Below are positions 10,128-19,648 of a stretch of 32,218 bases of DNA, in pieces. The stretch spans positions 1-32,218 of the forward strand of contig JABABY010000006.1 in NCBI GenBank assembly GCA_014237955.1, in the 5' to 3' direction. Within the stretch, counting starts at the first letter, position 1, and the number at the start of each line of letters is the position of its first letter. The stretch is from Planctomycetota bacterium. Its GTDB lineage: Bacteria > Planctomycetota > Planctomycetia > Pirellulales > UBA7805. The notes under the pieces were generated by a model. It was given only the letters and a program-made list of their open reading frames with translations, had not been told where the DNA came from and ran no database searches. Both the position numbers and the translations under genes were made by a program.

Positions 10128-11342
10128 ATGACAAAACAATTTTCCACAATTGAAGAGACCATCGATGCCTTTGCTCGGGGTGAGATCGTTATCATTCTGG
10201 ACGCCGAGGACCGGGAAAACGAAGGGGACTTCATCTGCGCGGGTGAAAAGATCACGCCGGAAATCGTCAATTTTATGATTACGGTTGGGAGAGGACAACT
10301 TTGTATGCCCATTCTTCCAGCCATTGCAGACCGCTTGCAACTCAAGTTAATGGTTGAAGAAAATACCAGCCCTCTTCGCACGCCCTTTACCGTTCCACTG
10401 GATCACCGGACCAACAAGACGGGAATTACGGCCGGGGAACGGGCAACCACCATTAGGGCTATTGTCGATCCAAACACCACCCCCGCAGACTTCGTACGAC
10501 CGGGACACCTGTTCCCGCTGATTTCCAAAGAGGGTGGGGTACTCCGAAGGGCTGGCCATACCGAAGCGGCCGTCGACCTTGCCCGATTAGCGAACCTAAC
10601 CCCCGCCGGAGTGCTTTGTGAAATTTTGGAAGAGGGTGGAAATCGAGCCTCGCGCGATGAATTATTTGCCCTGGCCGCTCAGCACGACCTAAAAATCACC
10701 ACGATTGAGCAGTTGATTCGCTATCGCCGCGTTCGGGAAAAACTTGTCTATCGCATCACCGAAGCCCAACTTCCAACTCGCTATGGTACGGGAATGATCA
10801 TTGGTTATGGGGTCAAATACGAATCACAACAACCACTTGTTTTTGTGATTGGCGACCTCACAAAAACAAGTGTACCTCTCGTCCGTTTGCACTCTTCCTG
10901 CTTTACGGGTGATTTGCTCGGCTCTCTTCGATGCGACTGTGGCGATCAATTGGATATGGCACTCAAAATGATCGGCGACGAAGGAGCGGGGGTACTCGTC
11001 TATCTTCCCCAGGAGGGCCGTGGGATTGGATTGGTGGAAAAGTTAAAGGCCTACCAACTACAAGATCAAGGACTCGATACGGTCGAGGCCAATTTGGCCC
11101 TGGGTTATAAAGTTGACACGCGCGATTACGGCATCGGGATCCAACTGTTAAAAGATCTCGGGCTAACACAGGTACGCCTGCTCACAAACAACCCGAAAAA
11201 AACCGACGCTTTTATCTATGGCGGTTTTGATCTGGAGGTGGTGGATCAGGTGCCGATCATGCCCCCGATCAACGAACATAATGCCCGCTATATTGCCACC
11301 AAAAGAGACAAACTTGGGCATCAGATTCCGGACGAAATGTAG
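10128..11342 (+). CDS. ribBA: Bifunctional 3,4-dihydroxy-2-butanone-4-phosphate synthase / GTP cyclohydrolase II
   Basis: DHBP synthase motifs DAEDRENEGDFICAGE, RPGHLFPL, RAGHTEAAVDL; GCHII motifs HSSCFTGDLLGSLRCDCGDQL and LPQEGRGIGLVEKLKAYQLQ. Confidence 0.96.
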   Translation: MTKQFSTIEETIDAFARGEIVIILDAEDRENEGDFICAGEKITPEIVNFMITVGRGQLCMPILPAIADRLQLKLMVEENTSPLRTPFTVPLDHRTNKTGITAGERATTIRAIVDPNTTPADFVRPGHLFPLISKEGGVLRRAGHTEAAVDLARLANLTPAGVLCEILEEGGNRASRDELFALAAQHDLKITTIEQLIRYRRVREKLVYRITEAQLPTRYGTGMIIGYGVKYESQQPLVFVIGDLTKTSVPLVRLHSSCFTGDLLGSLRCDCGDQLDMALKMIGDEGAGVLVYLPQEGRGIGLVEKLKAYQLQDQGLDTVEANLALGYKVDTRDYGIGIQLLKDLGLTQVRLLTNNPKKTDAFIYGGFDLEVVDQVPIMPPINEHNARYIATKRDKLGHQIPDEM

Positions 11343-11519
11343 CGGCAATGATCGGGAGTGGTTCTGAGACACATCTCCGGGCAGTCGGGCTCCAAGTCGT
11401 GGGTCTTTAGATAATGCGTTTGCCGAGGGTTCCATTCCAGAGTCGCCGAGCCGTTTCAAACCAAACAAGCATGAAATATCAGTGCGCTGCGAAGACGCAC
11501 ACAGCATCCTTGCCCAGAT

Positions 11520-12299
11520 ATGACCGTCTTACAAATCCTGATACTGGGCGTAGTGCAGGGAATTACTGAATTTCTCCCGGTCAGTTCCTCCGGCCATTTG
11601 GTTGTCGCGCAAAGCTTGTTCCGCCAACTTAGCGGACAGGTGTGGCCGGATATGGTCATGGTTAATGTCTTTCTCCACCTCGGCACACTCGCGGCCATTG
11701 TGCTTTATTACTGGCGCCGTATCGTCCTGTTATTCTCAAAAGACCGCCGCGTGCTACTGCTGCTAGTAGTCGGAACAATTCCTGCGGTAGTGGTCGGACT
11801 CACGCTCAAACGACTGGCCCCAAACATTTTGCAAAGTCCTTTGCTAAGCGGATTCATGTTTCTCCTGACCGGGGCTTTACTCATCTGGGGTGGCAGGCGA
11901 GATGGCAAATGGAATTATGAACAATTGACGCTTGCTCAGGCGATTGGTATTGGCCTCTTCCAGGCAGCGGGCCTTCTGCCCGGAATCTCCCGCAGCGGCT
12001 GGACGATTGCCGGAGCGATGCTTTTGGGAGTCCGCCGTGAGTCGGCGACCACCTTCTCTTTCCTGCTGGCAATCCCGGTGATTGCGGGGGGTTCGGTGTT
12101 AGAAATTTGGGATTTTCCGGGCAGCAAAGAACCCGTTTCGCTGCTCCTGCTGGCTGCGGGTGCTGCGATTGCCTTTCTTGTGGGACTCCTCTCGCTTTGG
12201 GCGGTGGTACGGATTGTCGAGCGGGGCCGTTTGGCCTGGTTCGCCTGTTGGCTTTTTCCTCTGGGACTGGGGGTTATTATCTGGCAACTGGCAACCTAA
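11520..12299 (+). CDS. uppP: Undecaprenyl-diphosphate phosphatase
   Basis: GVVQGITEFLPVSSSGHLVVAQ and LLPGISRSGWTIAGAMLLGVRRESATTFSFLLAIPVI motifs; multi-TM. Confidence 0.95.
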   Translation: MTVLQILILGVVQGITEFLPVSSSGHLVVAQSLFRQLSGQVWPDMVMVNVFLHLGTLAAIVLYYWRRIVLLFSKDRRVLLLLVVGTIPAVVVGLTLKRLAPNILQSPLLSGFMFLLTGALLIWGGRRDGKWNYEQLTLAQAIGIGLFQAAGLLPGISRSGWTIAGAMLLGVRRESATTFSFLLAIPVIAGGSVLEIWDFPGSKEPVSLLLLAAGAAIAFLVGLLSLWAVVRIVERGRLAWFACWLFPLGLGVIIWQLAT

Positions 12300-12312
12300 G
12301 TGGCCGATTAGC

Positions 12313-12318
12313 TATAAT
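12313..12318 (+). promoter_or_regulatory. Candidate -10 box (TATAAT) upstream of tmRNA
   Basis: TATAAT about 70 nt upstream of the mature tmRNA 5' end; no clear -35. Confidence 0.3.
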
Positions 12319-12386
12319 GGCGACAGACGCGAGGATGCGGGCCGCATCAGCGACTTGCCTGAGCGCCTGCTTGCCATCTCACTTTT

Positions 12387-12745
12387 GGGGGCGAACTGGG
12401 TTCGACCGGATAGCCTGAAGTGGAAGTGGCGTGCCGTGGTTGGTCAGTTGGCCACGTTAAAAGCTGACCACACTATTTATTTGCCGAAGGTAACTTCGCA
12501 ATGGCCGCCTAGAGATAGGCGTCCCTGGCTGATGGCTTTCGTCGGAGAGGCCTGAAAGCTGGTCACCAATTCCGAATCGCCTGAAGTCACTGCTGGGCAC
12601 GCTTCAGGTTAAACCAGTTCCCGGCTAGCGCGGGTGGCATCCTGTCGATTGGAGTCCACACGAGCGAGAATTAAACAATCGACTACGCACGTAGAAGCTT
12701 TCATGAAAATATCGCGGGACGCGGGTTCGATTCCCGCCGCCTCCA
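12387..12745 (+). ncRNA. ssrA: tmRNA (SsrA), encoded tag peptide AEGNFAMAA
   Basis: 5' end GGGGGCGAACTGGGTTCGACC and 3' end GCGGGTTCGATTCCCGCCGCCTCCA form the tRNA-like acceptor (GGGGGC/GCCUCC with one G-U) and a perfect T arm. Tag ORF at 12483..12512 reads GCC GAA GGT AAC TTC GCA ATG GCC GCC TAG. 3' CCA not encoded. Confidence 0.95.
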
Positions 12746-12832
12746 CTTGTAGGGATCCCTTCCTGTAAATACCGAACGCTCTCGCTCAGTTTGCGTGTGC
12801 GCCGAGACAATCTTTAATACTCGGAAGACAAA

Positions 12833-13447
12833 ATGGGATGGTATTCCGACGTCATCTTCCCCCGCGTCTATGACTGGCTGATCGATACTCCGCATTGGGC
12901 AACGTATCGCCAAGAACAGTTGGAGGCCCTCGACGGTGATATCTTGGAGATCGGCGTGGGTACCGGACTCAACTTGCCGCACTACCCCAAACACGTCCGA
13001 AAACTTACGACAGTCGACCCGAGTCCGGGAATGAACAAACTGCTGCAAAAACGGATCGATGCGACGGGAATCGAAGTTGATCAGCGAATCCTTGGTGGCG
13101 AAGAGCTTCCCTTCGATGGGGAAACGTTCGATTGCGTTGTCAGTACCGTGACACTGTGCAGCATTCCCGGTGTGCAGCAAGCAATGCGTGAATTGTTCCG
13201 AGTGCTGCGACCCGGTGGCCGATTTCTATTTTTGGAACATGGCGTCAGTCCCGATCTAAAAGTCTATAAGTGGCAACGCCGGTTGAACGGGTTGCAAAAA
13301 AAGTTCGTGGGGGGCTGCCAACTTGATGTGGATATCCAAGGATTACTCGAGTCGCAGTCCTTTGAGTCTCTCACAATAGATAATTTTTACATGGAACGAA
13401 TGCCTAGAACGCACGGGTATATGTACCGTGGCGTGGCCATAAAATGA
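12833..13447 (+). CDS. Class I SAM-dependent methyltransferase
   Basis: DILEIGVGTGLNLPHYP (motif I), VDPSPGMNKLLQKR, LFRVLRPGGRFLFLEHG. Confidence 0.92.
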   Translation: MGWYSDVIFPRVYDWLIDTPHWATYRQEQLEALDGDILEIGVGTGLNLPHYPKHVRKLTTVDPSPGMNKLLQKRIDATGIEVDQRILGGEELPFDGETFDCVVSTVTLCSIPGVQQAMRELFRVLRPGGRFLFLEHGVSPDLKVYKWQRRLNGLQKKFVGGCQLDVDIQGLLESQSFESLTIDNFYMERMPRTHGYMYRGVAIK

Positions 13448-13513
13448 CCGGCTGTGATTAGGGCACCCCACAATTGAATCGGCAAAGCCTTGCCCGGATC
13501 GCTTCCCAATGTC

Positions 13514-14650
13514 TTAGCCACCAAATCCTGGAAAGAGTCGCGGTCGCCCCGGAAAGATGCGGAATAGATTTGGCAAAATGTGGCGATCACGCAGGTGCCC
13601 CACCTGCCAACTCGGCTTCACGGTCCGGACAACGACTTCGACCGTACTGTTGAAATTCCCTTCCATAGTCCAAACCTGTTTCCGATCCGGATCGTAGCTT
13701 AAGAGCATGAAACTGTGGCCCGGCATACGGACATAATCGCCGTGGATCGGTACTTGCGCACTCAGTTCGGGAATGTTGCTGCCAAGATTGTAGGGATGTT
13801 CTGTATCAAACAGGTTGTGTAACTGGGTGCGGCCATTGTTCGCGCCCACGGTACAAAATCCGGTAGCCCACATGTAGTAGGCGTAACAATCCATCGGATA
13901 GTTTTCTCCCGTTCGCCAACCATTGAGTCTGTAATAAAACTCTTTAAAGGTTCGCATCACAATTTTTTTCCTCGCGCGATCCAGTCGCGTCAATCCCGAA
14001 GTTGCCGTGTAATAAGGGTAAGGCACCCTGCCGATGAGCGTCTGTCTGCCCTGGCTTTCTGCCTTGCGGTGTAGATTGACAAACAAGCGATACACGTGGG
14101 CAGGCTGGATAAGCGGTTGTTCCCAAGACTGATTTTCTAGATCGAAAAAGGCATAGATCACAGCACCGCTTTTGGCGGGGGGACTTTTTTGTCGGTCTCG
14201 AAGGTGCGGCTTTTCAAGCGTGACCGGCACAAACACGCTCTGTTGGCGATCCGAGTTTTGAAGATCTGTAATCTGCACCTCAGCCACCAATGGTGTCTTC
14301 TGTTGAATCTCTGCAAACTCTCCAAGACAGAGGTGGACCCGCATGGAACCGTCAAAAAAACCTTCTTCCCCCATTACCGGATCGTAATGGTAACTGACCG
14401 GCAGGCCAGTATAGCTGTGCGTTGTAGGATCAAGCTTTGGTGCAATCTTCTTGGAGAGATATATCGTCGGCTCTGGTTCTTCGTCTATGGGGTTGTTGGC
14501 AGTGATATTGGTATTGGTGTTGTAGGTGGCCGTATTGTATTGGCGGTTCCCACGGCGGCGCCAAGCAGACGCTTGGTCGGTCGTGCCGAGTGACAAAAGA
14601 AATAGAACCGAAGCTACATACAATACTTGTCGCTTGCTCACGCTCAACAT
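13514..14650 (-). CDS. Secreted protein with possible papain-like (NlpC/P60/CHAP-like) C-terminal region
   Basis: Likely start ATG 14650 (MLSVSKRQVLYVASVLFLLSLGTTDQASAWRRR, signal peptide). C-terminal ordered Cys/His/acidic: YPMDCYAYYMWATGF...GDYVRMPGHSFMLLSYDP...VWTMEGNFN. Confidence 0.75.
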   Translation of the reverse strand: MLSVSKRQVLYVASVLFLLSLGTTDQASAWRRRGNRQYNTATYNTNTNITANNPIDEEPEPTIYLSKKIAPKLDPTTHSYTGLPVSYHYDPVMGEEGFFDGSMRVHLCLGEFAEIQQKTPLVAEVQITDLQNSDRQQSVFVPVTLEKPHLRDRQKSPPAKSGAVIYAFFDLENQSWEQPLIQPAHVYRLFVNLHRKAESQGRQTLIGRVPYPYYTATSGLTRLDRARKKIVMRTFKEFYYRLNGWRTGENYPMDCYAYYMWATGFCTVGANNGRTQLHNLFDTEHPYNLGSNIPELSAQVPIHGDYVRMPGHSFMLLSYDPDRKQVWTMEGNFNSTVEVVVRTVKPSWQVGHLRDRHILPNLFRIFPGRPRLFPGFGG

Positions 14651-14915
14651 AAGGTTTCCTCGTCTTTTGGTGTCTTTAGCAGTTGGCGAGACCTTCGGGT
14701 AGGAACTCCAAAGTGGAGCAAGAAGGATATGTACTGAGTTGCACTGCCAATTCACGGTGGGTGGATTAACCGCGATTCTAAAAAATGAAGCGGAAAGGAA
14801 AAGACACCCCACCACTCTTTTATCACTTTCAAATTGAAACAAACAACGATGTTGGCACAGCAACAGATAAACATGCGTGATTTCCCCAGTGGTGGACTAC
14901 CTTTAGAGAAATTTT

Positions 14916-15383
14916 TTAGCGATGGCAGGGAAGAAGTCCCCCGTCCACAGTAAACGCCTGCCGGATTTTTTTCACGCGGTCCCGGTTTACCCCCAGGTCG
15001 GAGTATCCTCTACGCGACGCGGAGCGGATCTGAATCTCATGACCATTCGGCGCGACAAAAAATTCGAGGTCATCGACGAAACCAAACAGACGGCTTCGAC
15101 ATTCAAAATGCAAATATCCCTCCTGACGCACGACCAGCATCACACCTCGCATCTTCGTTGCTACCAGTGTGATGCGGTCCATTGCATCTTCAGCCGTTCC
15201 CTCAAATTGCAACGGCATAATGTGATGCTTCGAATCCGTTGCCTGTGTGGAAACACAATTGGGTGATTTTGGACACCCGGAAAGCCGACCATTCACTACC
15301 CCACAATGATCCCGACCCGATGAAAACATCTTGATAACTCCACAACCGGTAATAACAGAACCGGCCCCTAACAAATGGGCCAT
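14916..15383 (-). CDS. DUF1499-like protein, possibly a lipoprotein
   Basis: SGCPKSPNCVSTQATDSKHHIMPLQFEGTAEDAMDRI...FVDDLEFFVAPNGHEIQIRSASRRGYSDLGVNRDRVKKIRQAF resembles the DUF1499 pattern. Confidence 0.8.
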   Translation of the reverse strand: MAHLLGAGSVITGCGVIKMFSSGRDHCGVVNGRLSGCPKSPNCVSTQATDSKHHIMPLQFEGTAEDAMDRITLVATKMRGVMLVVRQEGYLHFECRSRLFGFVDDLEFFVAPNGHEIQIRSASRRGYSDLGVNRDRVKKIRQAFTVDGGLLPCHR

Positions 15384-15625
15384 CGCTGGCTACTCAGAGA
15401 TTGTTCCCATTCCGTATGCCACCATCTTACAAGTACCGACAGTTTCTAACAGGTCTTGGTAGAGAGGAGGCGAAATGAACCTGAGTACCTCTCGAAGGCA
15501 TCACTGACACTTTTTTTGGCAGAAAAGATCTCCAATATTGCACTCGGTCCAAATTGTTCTTATGGATGCCGATCGATTAGAATGGGGTAGTCGATTTCCA
15601 TACAATCCTACCGCTGACATATCGA

Positions 15626-16597
15626 ATGCCTTTGATCATCCCACCTCTCCGGCGTCGTGCATTCACGCTCGTTGAACTTCTCGTTGTGATTGCAGTTATA
15701 GGAATCTTGGCTGCCTTACTACTACCTGCGATCAACTCGGTACGAGAATCAGCACGCCGTGGTCAGTGTTCCAATAATCTGCGGCAAATTGGCATTGCTT
15801 GTCAGAGTCACGTTGGCTCTTTTGGCATCTATCCTTCAGGTGGCTGGGGCTATGCCTGGGTGGGAAGTCCTGAGATGGGCCATGGACAGAAACAGGCCGG
15901 GGGCTGGATCTATAATATTTTACCCTTTGTCGGCCAGGAAGCACTCCACGACATGGGCCGCGGACTGAGTGAGAATGATCGCCTTACAGAGGCGGCAAAG
16001 AGGATTCAGACACCAATCGATCTTTTCACATGTCCGACAAGACGTCCTTCCCGTGCTTGGCCCATTCAGGGAGAAGCGGCCCATCTCCGCAAGCCAATCA
16101 ATGCGGGAGAGGTCGAACGGGTCGCCCGCGCGTGCTATGCCATCAATGCTGGAAGCGTGATGGGGGACAATCCTCCACCCGGCCCCGATTCACTAGAAGC
16201 CGCCGATGGTTTTGCGTGGACCGATGTCAGTCAGTACAACGGCGTCAGCTATCAGCGGAGTACCGTTCGCGACAAACACATTAAAGACGGTAAAAGCAAA
16301 ACTCTTCTTGTGGCCGAAAAATATCTCCACAAACGTTTTTATGAAAACGGATCGGATAACGGAGATAATGAGAGCATGTACGCCGGTTACAGCATTGATT
16401 TAAACCGTTTTGCAACGAGTGAGCTCATGCCGTTTCCAGATGGCATCCACGATGGCAGTAGCTTAACCCGGCGATTTGGAGGACCGCACGCTGTGTGGAA
16501 TGCGGTCTTTTGCGATGGCTCTGTCCGCGGTCTCGATTTTGAGATCGATCCCATCATCCATGAACAGCAAGCCAATCGGGATAATTGGAGTCTTTAA
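15626..16597 (+). CDS. DUF1559 family protein with prepilin-type N-terminal cleavage/methylation motif
   Basis: RRRAFTLVELLVVIAVIGILAALLLPAINSVRESARRGQCSNNLRQIGIA ... FGGPHAVWNAVFCDGSVRGL. Confidence 0.96.
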   Translation: MPLIIPPLRRRAFTLVELLVVIAVIGILAALLLPAINSVRESARRGQCSNNLRQIGIACQSHVGSFGIYPSGGWGYAWVGSPEMGHGQKQAGGWIYNILPFVGQEALHDMGRGLSENDRLTEAAKRIQTPIDLFTCPTRRPSRAWPIQGEAAHLRKPINAGEVERVARACYAINAGSVMGDNPPPGPDSLEAADGFAWTDVSQYNGVSYQRSTVRDKHIKDGKSKTLLVAEKYLHKRFYENGSDNGDNESMYAGYSIDLNRFATSELMPFPDGIHDGSSLTRRFGGPHAVWNAVFCDGSVRGLDFEIDPIIHEQQANRDNWSL

Positions 16598-16690
16598 TTG
16601 TTCGATCTTTGCAACATGGTGACATGGAAAATCTCCAATCGACCGCAGAGACCAAGATGACAAAATCTGATCCAGTGGAGTGAAAACAGC

Positions 16691-17107
16691 TTGCGAGAGG
16701 AAATGCCCCCACCAATACAGATACCGACCAATGAGACCGGAGTGATCATTGTGGATCACGGCTCGCGACGGAGTGAGAGTAATGAAATGCTCCTGGATAT
16801 CGTTGCCGCGTTTCGAGAAAGCAACGACTATCTGGCGGTCGAACCGGCCCATATGGAGCTTACGGAGCCTTCTTTAAAACAGGCATTTACCCGCCTCGTG
16901 CAGCAGGGTTCAAAGCTCGTTGTTATCCACCCCTACTTTCTCCTGCCGGGCCGGCATTGGGATGAGGATATTCCGACTCTTGCAGCAGAGGCTGCTGCGG
17001 AACACCCCGATATTCTATATCGGATTACCGCACCGCTCGGCGCACATCCGCTTCTAGGGAAGATTATTATGCAGCGGATTGAAGAGTGTCTCGGCCAGAC
17101 CTCTTAA
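16691..17107 (+). CDS. CbiX/SirB-like chelatase family protein
   Basis: GVIIVDHGSRRSESNEMLLDIVAAF, KLVVIHPYFLLPGRHWDEDIP, APLGAHPLLGKIIMQRI. Start is TTG 16691 or ATG 16703. Confidence 0.85.
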   Translation: MREEMPPPIQIPTNETGVIIVDHGSRRSESNEMLLDIVAAFRESNDYLAVEPAHMELTEPSLKQAFTRLVQQGSKLVVIHPYFLLPGRHWDEDIPTLAAEAAAEHPDILYRITAPLGAHPLLGKIIMQRIEECLGQTS

Positions 17108-17124
17108 AACGTCCTCTACATCGG

Positions 17125-17610
17125 CTATGTTGTGAGCCGTTCTATGAGCAGTCGCAGGGCGCTTTTGGCCGCCTCCCGCTGCCGCTCAGAGCGACTCTGC
17201 GTTACAAGCTGATGGCGAGTGATTTGGCAGTCGTCGTTTCCGCGCCACGCGATCGCAATGAAAAGAATGCCATCCTCTTCAACCGGCGCATCGGGTCCCA
17301 AATGCCCCGTAACCGCGACGGCCAAATCGGCTTCCGGTGTCATCGCAAGCACACCGCAAACCATCTCTTTGGCCACCTCCTCGCTCACCGCACTATAGCG
17401 GGTGAGTGAATTGGCCAAAACGCCCAACCACGCCTTTTTTGTCTCCTCACGATAGGTGACTGCAGAACCACACAACCACGCCGACGCACCTGGTACAGCG
17501 ACGAGTTCGGCAGCAATGCGACCGCCTGTACAGCTCTCCGTCAGTACCAAACGAAGCTTTTGCTCAGCAAGTAATTTCAATACATTGGCAGACTCATCCG
17601 AAAATGTCAT
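17125..17610 (-). CDS. CinA C-terminal domain protein (PncC-like nicotinamide-nucleotide amidase)
   Basis: LVLTESCTGGRIAAELVAVPGASAWLCGSAVTYREETKKAWLGV...MTPEADLAVAVTGHLGPDAPVEEDGILFIAIA. Confidence 0.92.
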   Translation of the reverse strand: MTFSDESANVLKLLAEQKLRLVLTESCTGGRIAAELVAVPGASAWLCGSAVTYREETKKAWLGVLANSLTRYSAVSEEVAKEMVCGVLAMTPEADLAVAVTGHLGPDAPVEEDGILFIAIAWRGNDDCQITRHQLVTQSRSERQREAAKSALRLLIERLTT

Positions 17611-17647
17611 GTCCGTCTCTACCCTCTAGAAAGGCGGCCGTGAAAAA

Positions 17648-18418
17648 TCATTTCCGAGGCTGCAACTCGGCCGATGTTTCTGTATCGGGCGGATGGCCTT
17701 TTGCTGTGTTGTGTTCTGCCTCTTCCAGTGCCCGGGCCTGACCGAGGGCGGAGGTGACGATCGCTGCCGGTACGGCCACAATACCAACGCCAATCATCAA
17801 TACCAAAACAGTAAACAAGCGGCCCCCAAGAGTTACCGGGTAGACATCCCCATAACCGACCGTAGTGAGTGTGATTACCGCCCACCAGAGGCTATGAAAT
17901 ATTGAGGTGAATTTATCCGGCTGGGCATCCTTCTCAAAATAGTACGTTCCCACGGCAGCAACAAACAAGAGAAAGCCGGTAAGGGAGAAAAAAAGGGTGA
18001 TCTCTTCCTTAGAAATCAGGAACGCGTGATGAAACCGCTGGATGGCTTTGTTGTAGCGGACTAATTTCAAAATTTGAAAGATTCGCATCAAGCGGAAGGT
18101 TCGTAAGGGCCGCAAATCAATCCCCGCATTGAGATAGAAGGGGAGGATCGACATCAGATCAACGAGGCCAAAAAAACTGAAAATGTAACGCAGCTTATTG
18201 CGGGCAACAAAGATTCGGAGAAGGTATTCCAAGGTAAAGATTGTCACCACAATAATCTCTTCCCACCTTAAGATCTCACGGACTGTTGGCGAGAGGTTCG
18301 GTAGCGTACCGATCGCGAATGAAATGAGTGTTGCAAAAATGATAATCTGGATGCCCCAAGCAAACCGCCGGCCATTCGTCGTTTCTGGATTTTCAATAAT
18401 CTCACGCAAAGCATTCAT
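17648..18418 (-). CDS. Voltage-gated-type potassium/ion channel protein
   Basis: S4-like segment FRLMRIFQILKLVRYNKAIQRF, pore WWAVITLTTVGYGDVYPVT. Likely start ATG 18418 (MNALREIIENPE). Confidence 0.93.
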   Translation of the reverse strand: MNALREIIENPETTNGRRFAWGIQIIIFATLISFAIGTLPNLSPTVREILRWEEIIVVTIFTLEYLLRIFVARNKLRYIFSFFGLVDLMSILPFYLNAGIDLRPLRTFRLMRIFQILKLVRYNKAIQRFHHAFLISKEEITLFFSLTGFLLFVAAVGTYYFEKDAQPDKFTSIFHSLWWAVITLTTVGYGDVYPVTLGGRLFTVLVLMIGVGIVAVPAAIVTSALGQARALEEAEHNTAKGHPPDTETSAELQPRK

Positions 18419-18684
18419 CAGAACAAACTTTCTTAAGCAACCAGAAGGGGGCAATACACCGCTCAACGATAGAAATATCCAAAGAGATTAATAATGATTG
18501 CAGAGCTTGGCAATACGAAACCATCTTCACGGGCGCAAAAAGTAGCAACTCCAGGACTTCGAAAGCGATGTTGGGGCCGAATGGGCAGCGGAGCAGTGAT
18601 TTTTGAGTGTGGCTTACAATTCGGCAACTTTGCGCCATAATCGGCTGCAGTTTTATGGGACCTTTTTCAAAAAAGCCTCCAAGT

Positions 18685-19158
18685 ATGTCTCTCACTGTTT
18701 TGCAGCAGATCGAACATCGGCTCAATGAGCAAGGGATCGTTTATGATGTTTTACGTCATGAACCGGTTTACACCAGTGCAGAGGCTGCAGCTGTAAGAGG
18801 AGCGCCCCTCTGTAGTGGTGCAAAAGCACTCATCTGCAAGTGTGATGCGACGATGGCGATGTTTGTCCTGCCCGCAGATCTGCGCCTGGCGAGCAAACAA
18901 ATCCGTCGTGAGAAAAACTACCGCAAACTACGATTCGCCACACCGGAGGAGGTTTGGGAACTCACCCAGCTCAAGCCGGGATCCATTCCTCCCTTCGGAA
19001 GCCTCTTCGATTTGCCAACGTTCTGCGACGTGGCGCTCTCAAAAAATGAGCGGATCAATTTCAACGCAGGGGACCATTCTGTTTCGATCAGCATGATTTA
19101 CACCGATTATTTGGCCGTCGAAAATCCTCATCTTATGCCGTGTGGTGACCCTGGCTAA
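18685..19158 (+). CDS. YbaK/ProX-type aminoacyl-tRNA deacylase domain protein
   Basis: MSLTVLQQIEHRLNEQGIVYDVLRHEPVYTSAEAAAVRG...GAKALICKCD...MAMFVLPADLRLASKQIRR...LKPGSIPPFGSLFDLP. Confidence 0.85.
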   Translation: MSLTVLQQIEHRLNEQGIVYDVLRHEPVYTSAEAAAVRGAPLCSGAKALICKCDATMAMFVLPADLRLASKQIRREKNYRKLRFATPEEVWELTQLKPGSIPPFGSLFDLPTFCDVALSKNERINFNAGDHSVSISMIYTDYLAVENPHLMPCGDPG

Positions 19159-19218
19159 GAAAAGACAAAAAGTGCAGTCAATCACAAATAATCTCTGCTT
19201 CATGATTGGAGGGCTGCT

Positions 19219-19641
19219 GTGAAAATATCTACACAAGAACTCTGGCTGGAGGTGCCCGAGCGACGGGCCATCGTCTCGCTCCACTCCGAGGTGGAGCGCC
19301 TGGTACAGGAGAGCGGGGTCCAGGAGGGTCTGGTGTTGGTCAACGCCATGCACATTACTGCCTCGGTCTTCATTAACGACAACGAAACAGGACTGCACCA
19401 CGACTATGAACTCTGGCTCGAGTCCCTCGCGCCGTTTGATGCTTCGCCACAGCGCTACCACCACAACCGCACGGGCGAAGATAACGCTGATGCCCACATG
19501 AAACGCCAAATCATGGGTCGTGAGGTTGTGCTGGCCATTACAGAGGGCAGGTTGCACCTCGGTCCGTGGGAACACATTTTTTATTATGAATTTGACGGAT
19601 TACGCAAAAAACGAGTGCTCGTCAAGATCGTGGGGGAGTGA
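19219..19641 (+). CDS. YjbQ/UPF0047 family protein
   Basis: [36 protein letters not shown]...[48 protein letters not shown]. Confidence 0.93.
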   Translation: MKISTQELWLEVPERRAIVSLHSEVERLVQESGVQEGLVLVNAMHITASVFINDNETGLHHDYELWLESLAPFDASPQRYHHNRTGEDNADAHMKRQIMGREVVLAITEGRLHLGPWEHIFYYEFDGLRKKRVLVKIVGE

Positions 19642-19648
19642 ATCTCTC

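Noticed and set aside
12160-12555. Plus-strand 131-aa ORF over the uppP end and tmRNA
   Set aside because: Overlaps uppP out of frame and runs through the tmRNA; no coding signature.
12625-12810. Minus-strand ORF ...GGGGNRTRVPRYFHESF... (and 12701..13180 ending RRESNPRPAIFS)
   Set aside because: Antisense of the tmRNA 3' tRNA-like end; a typical spurious ORF, not a protein.
15474-15506. Ten-codon ORF (MNLSTSRRHH) after a strong GAGGAGG in the leader of the DUF1559 gene
   Set aside because: Too short and without family support; a regulatory leader peptide cannot be shown from sequence alone.
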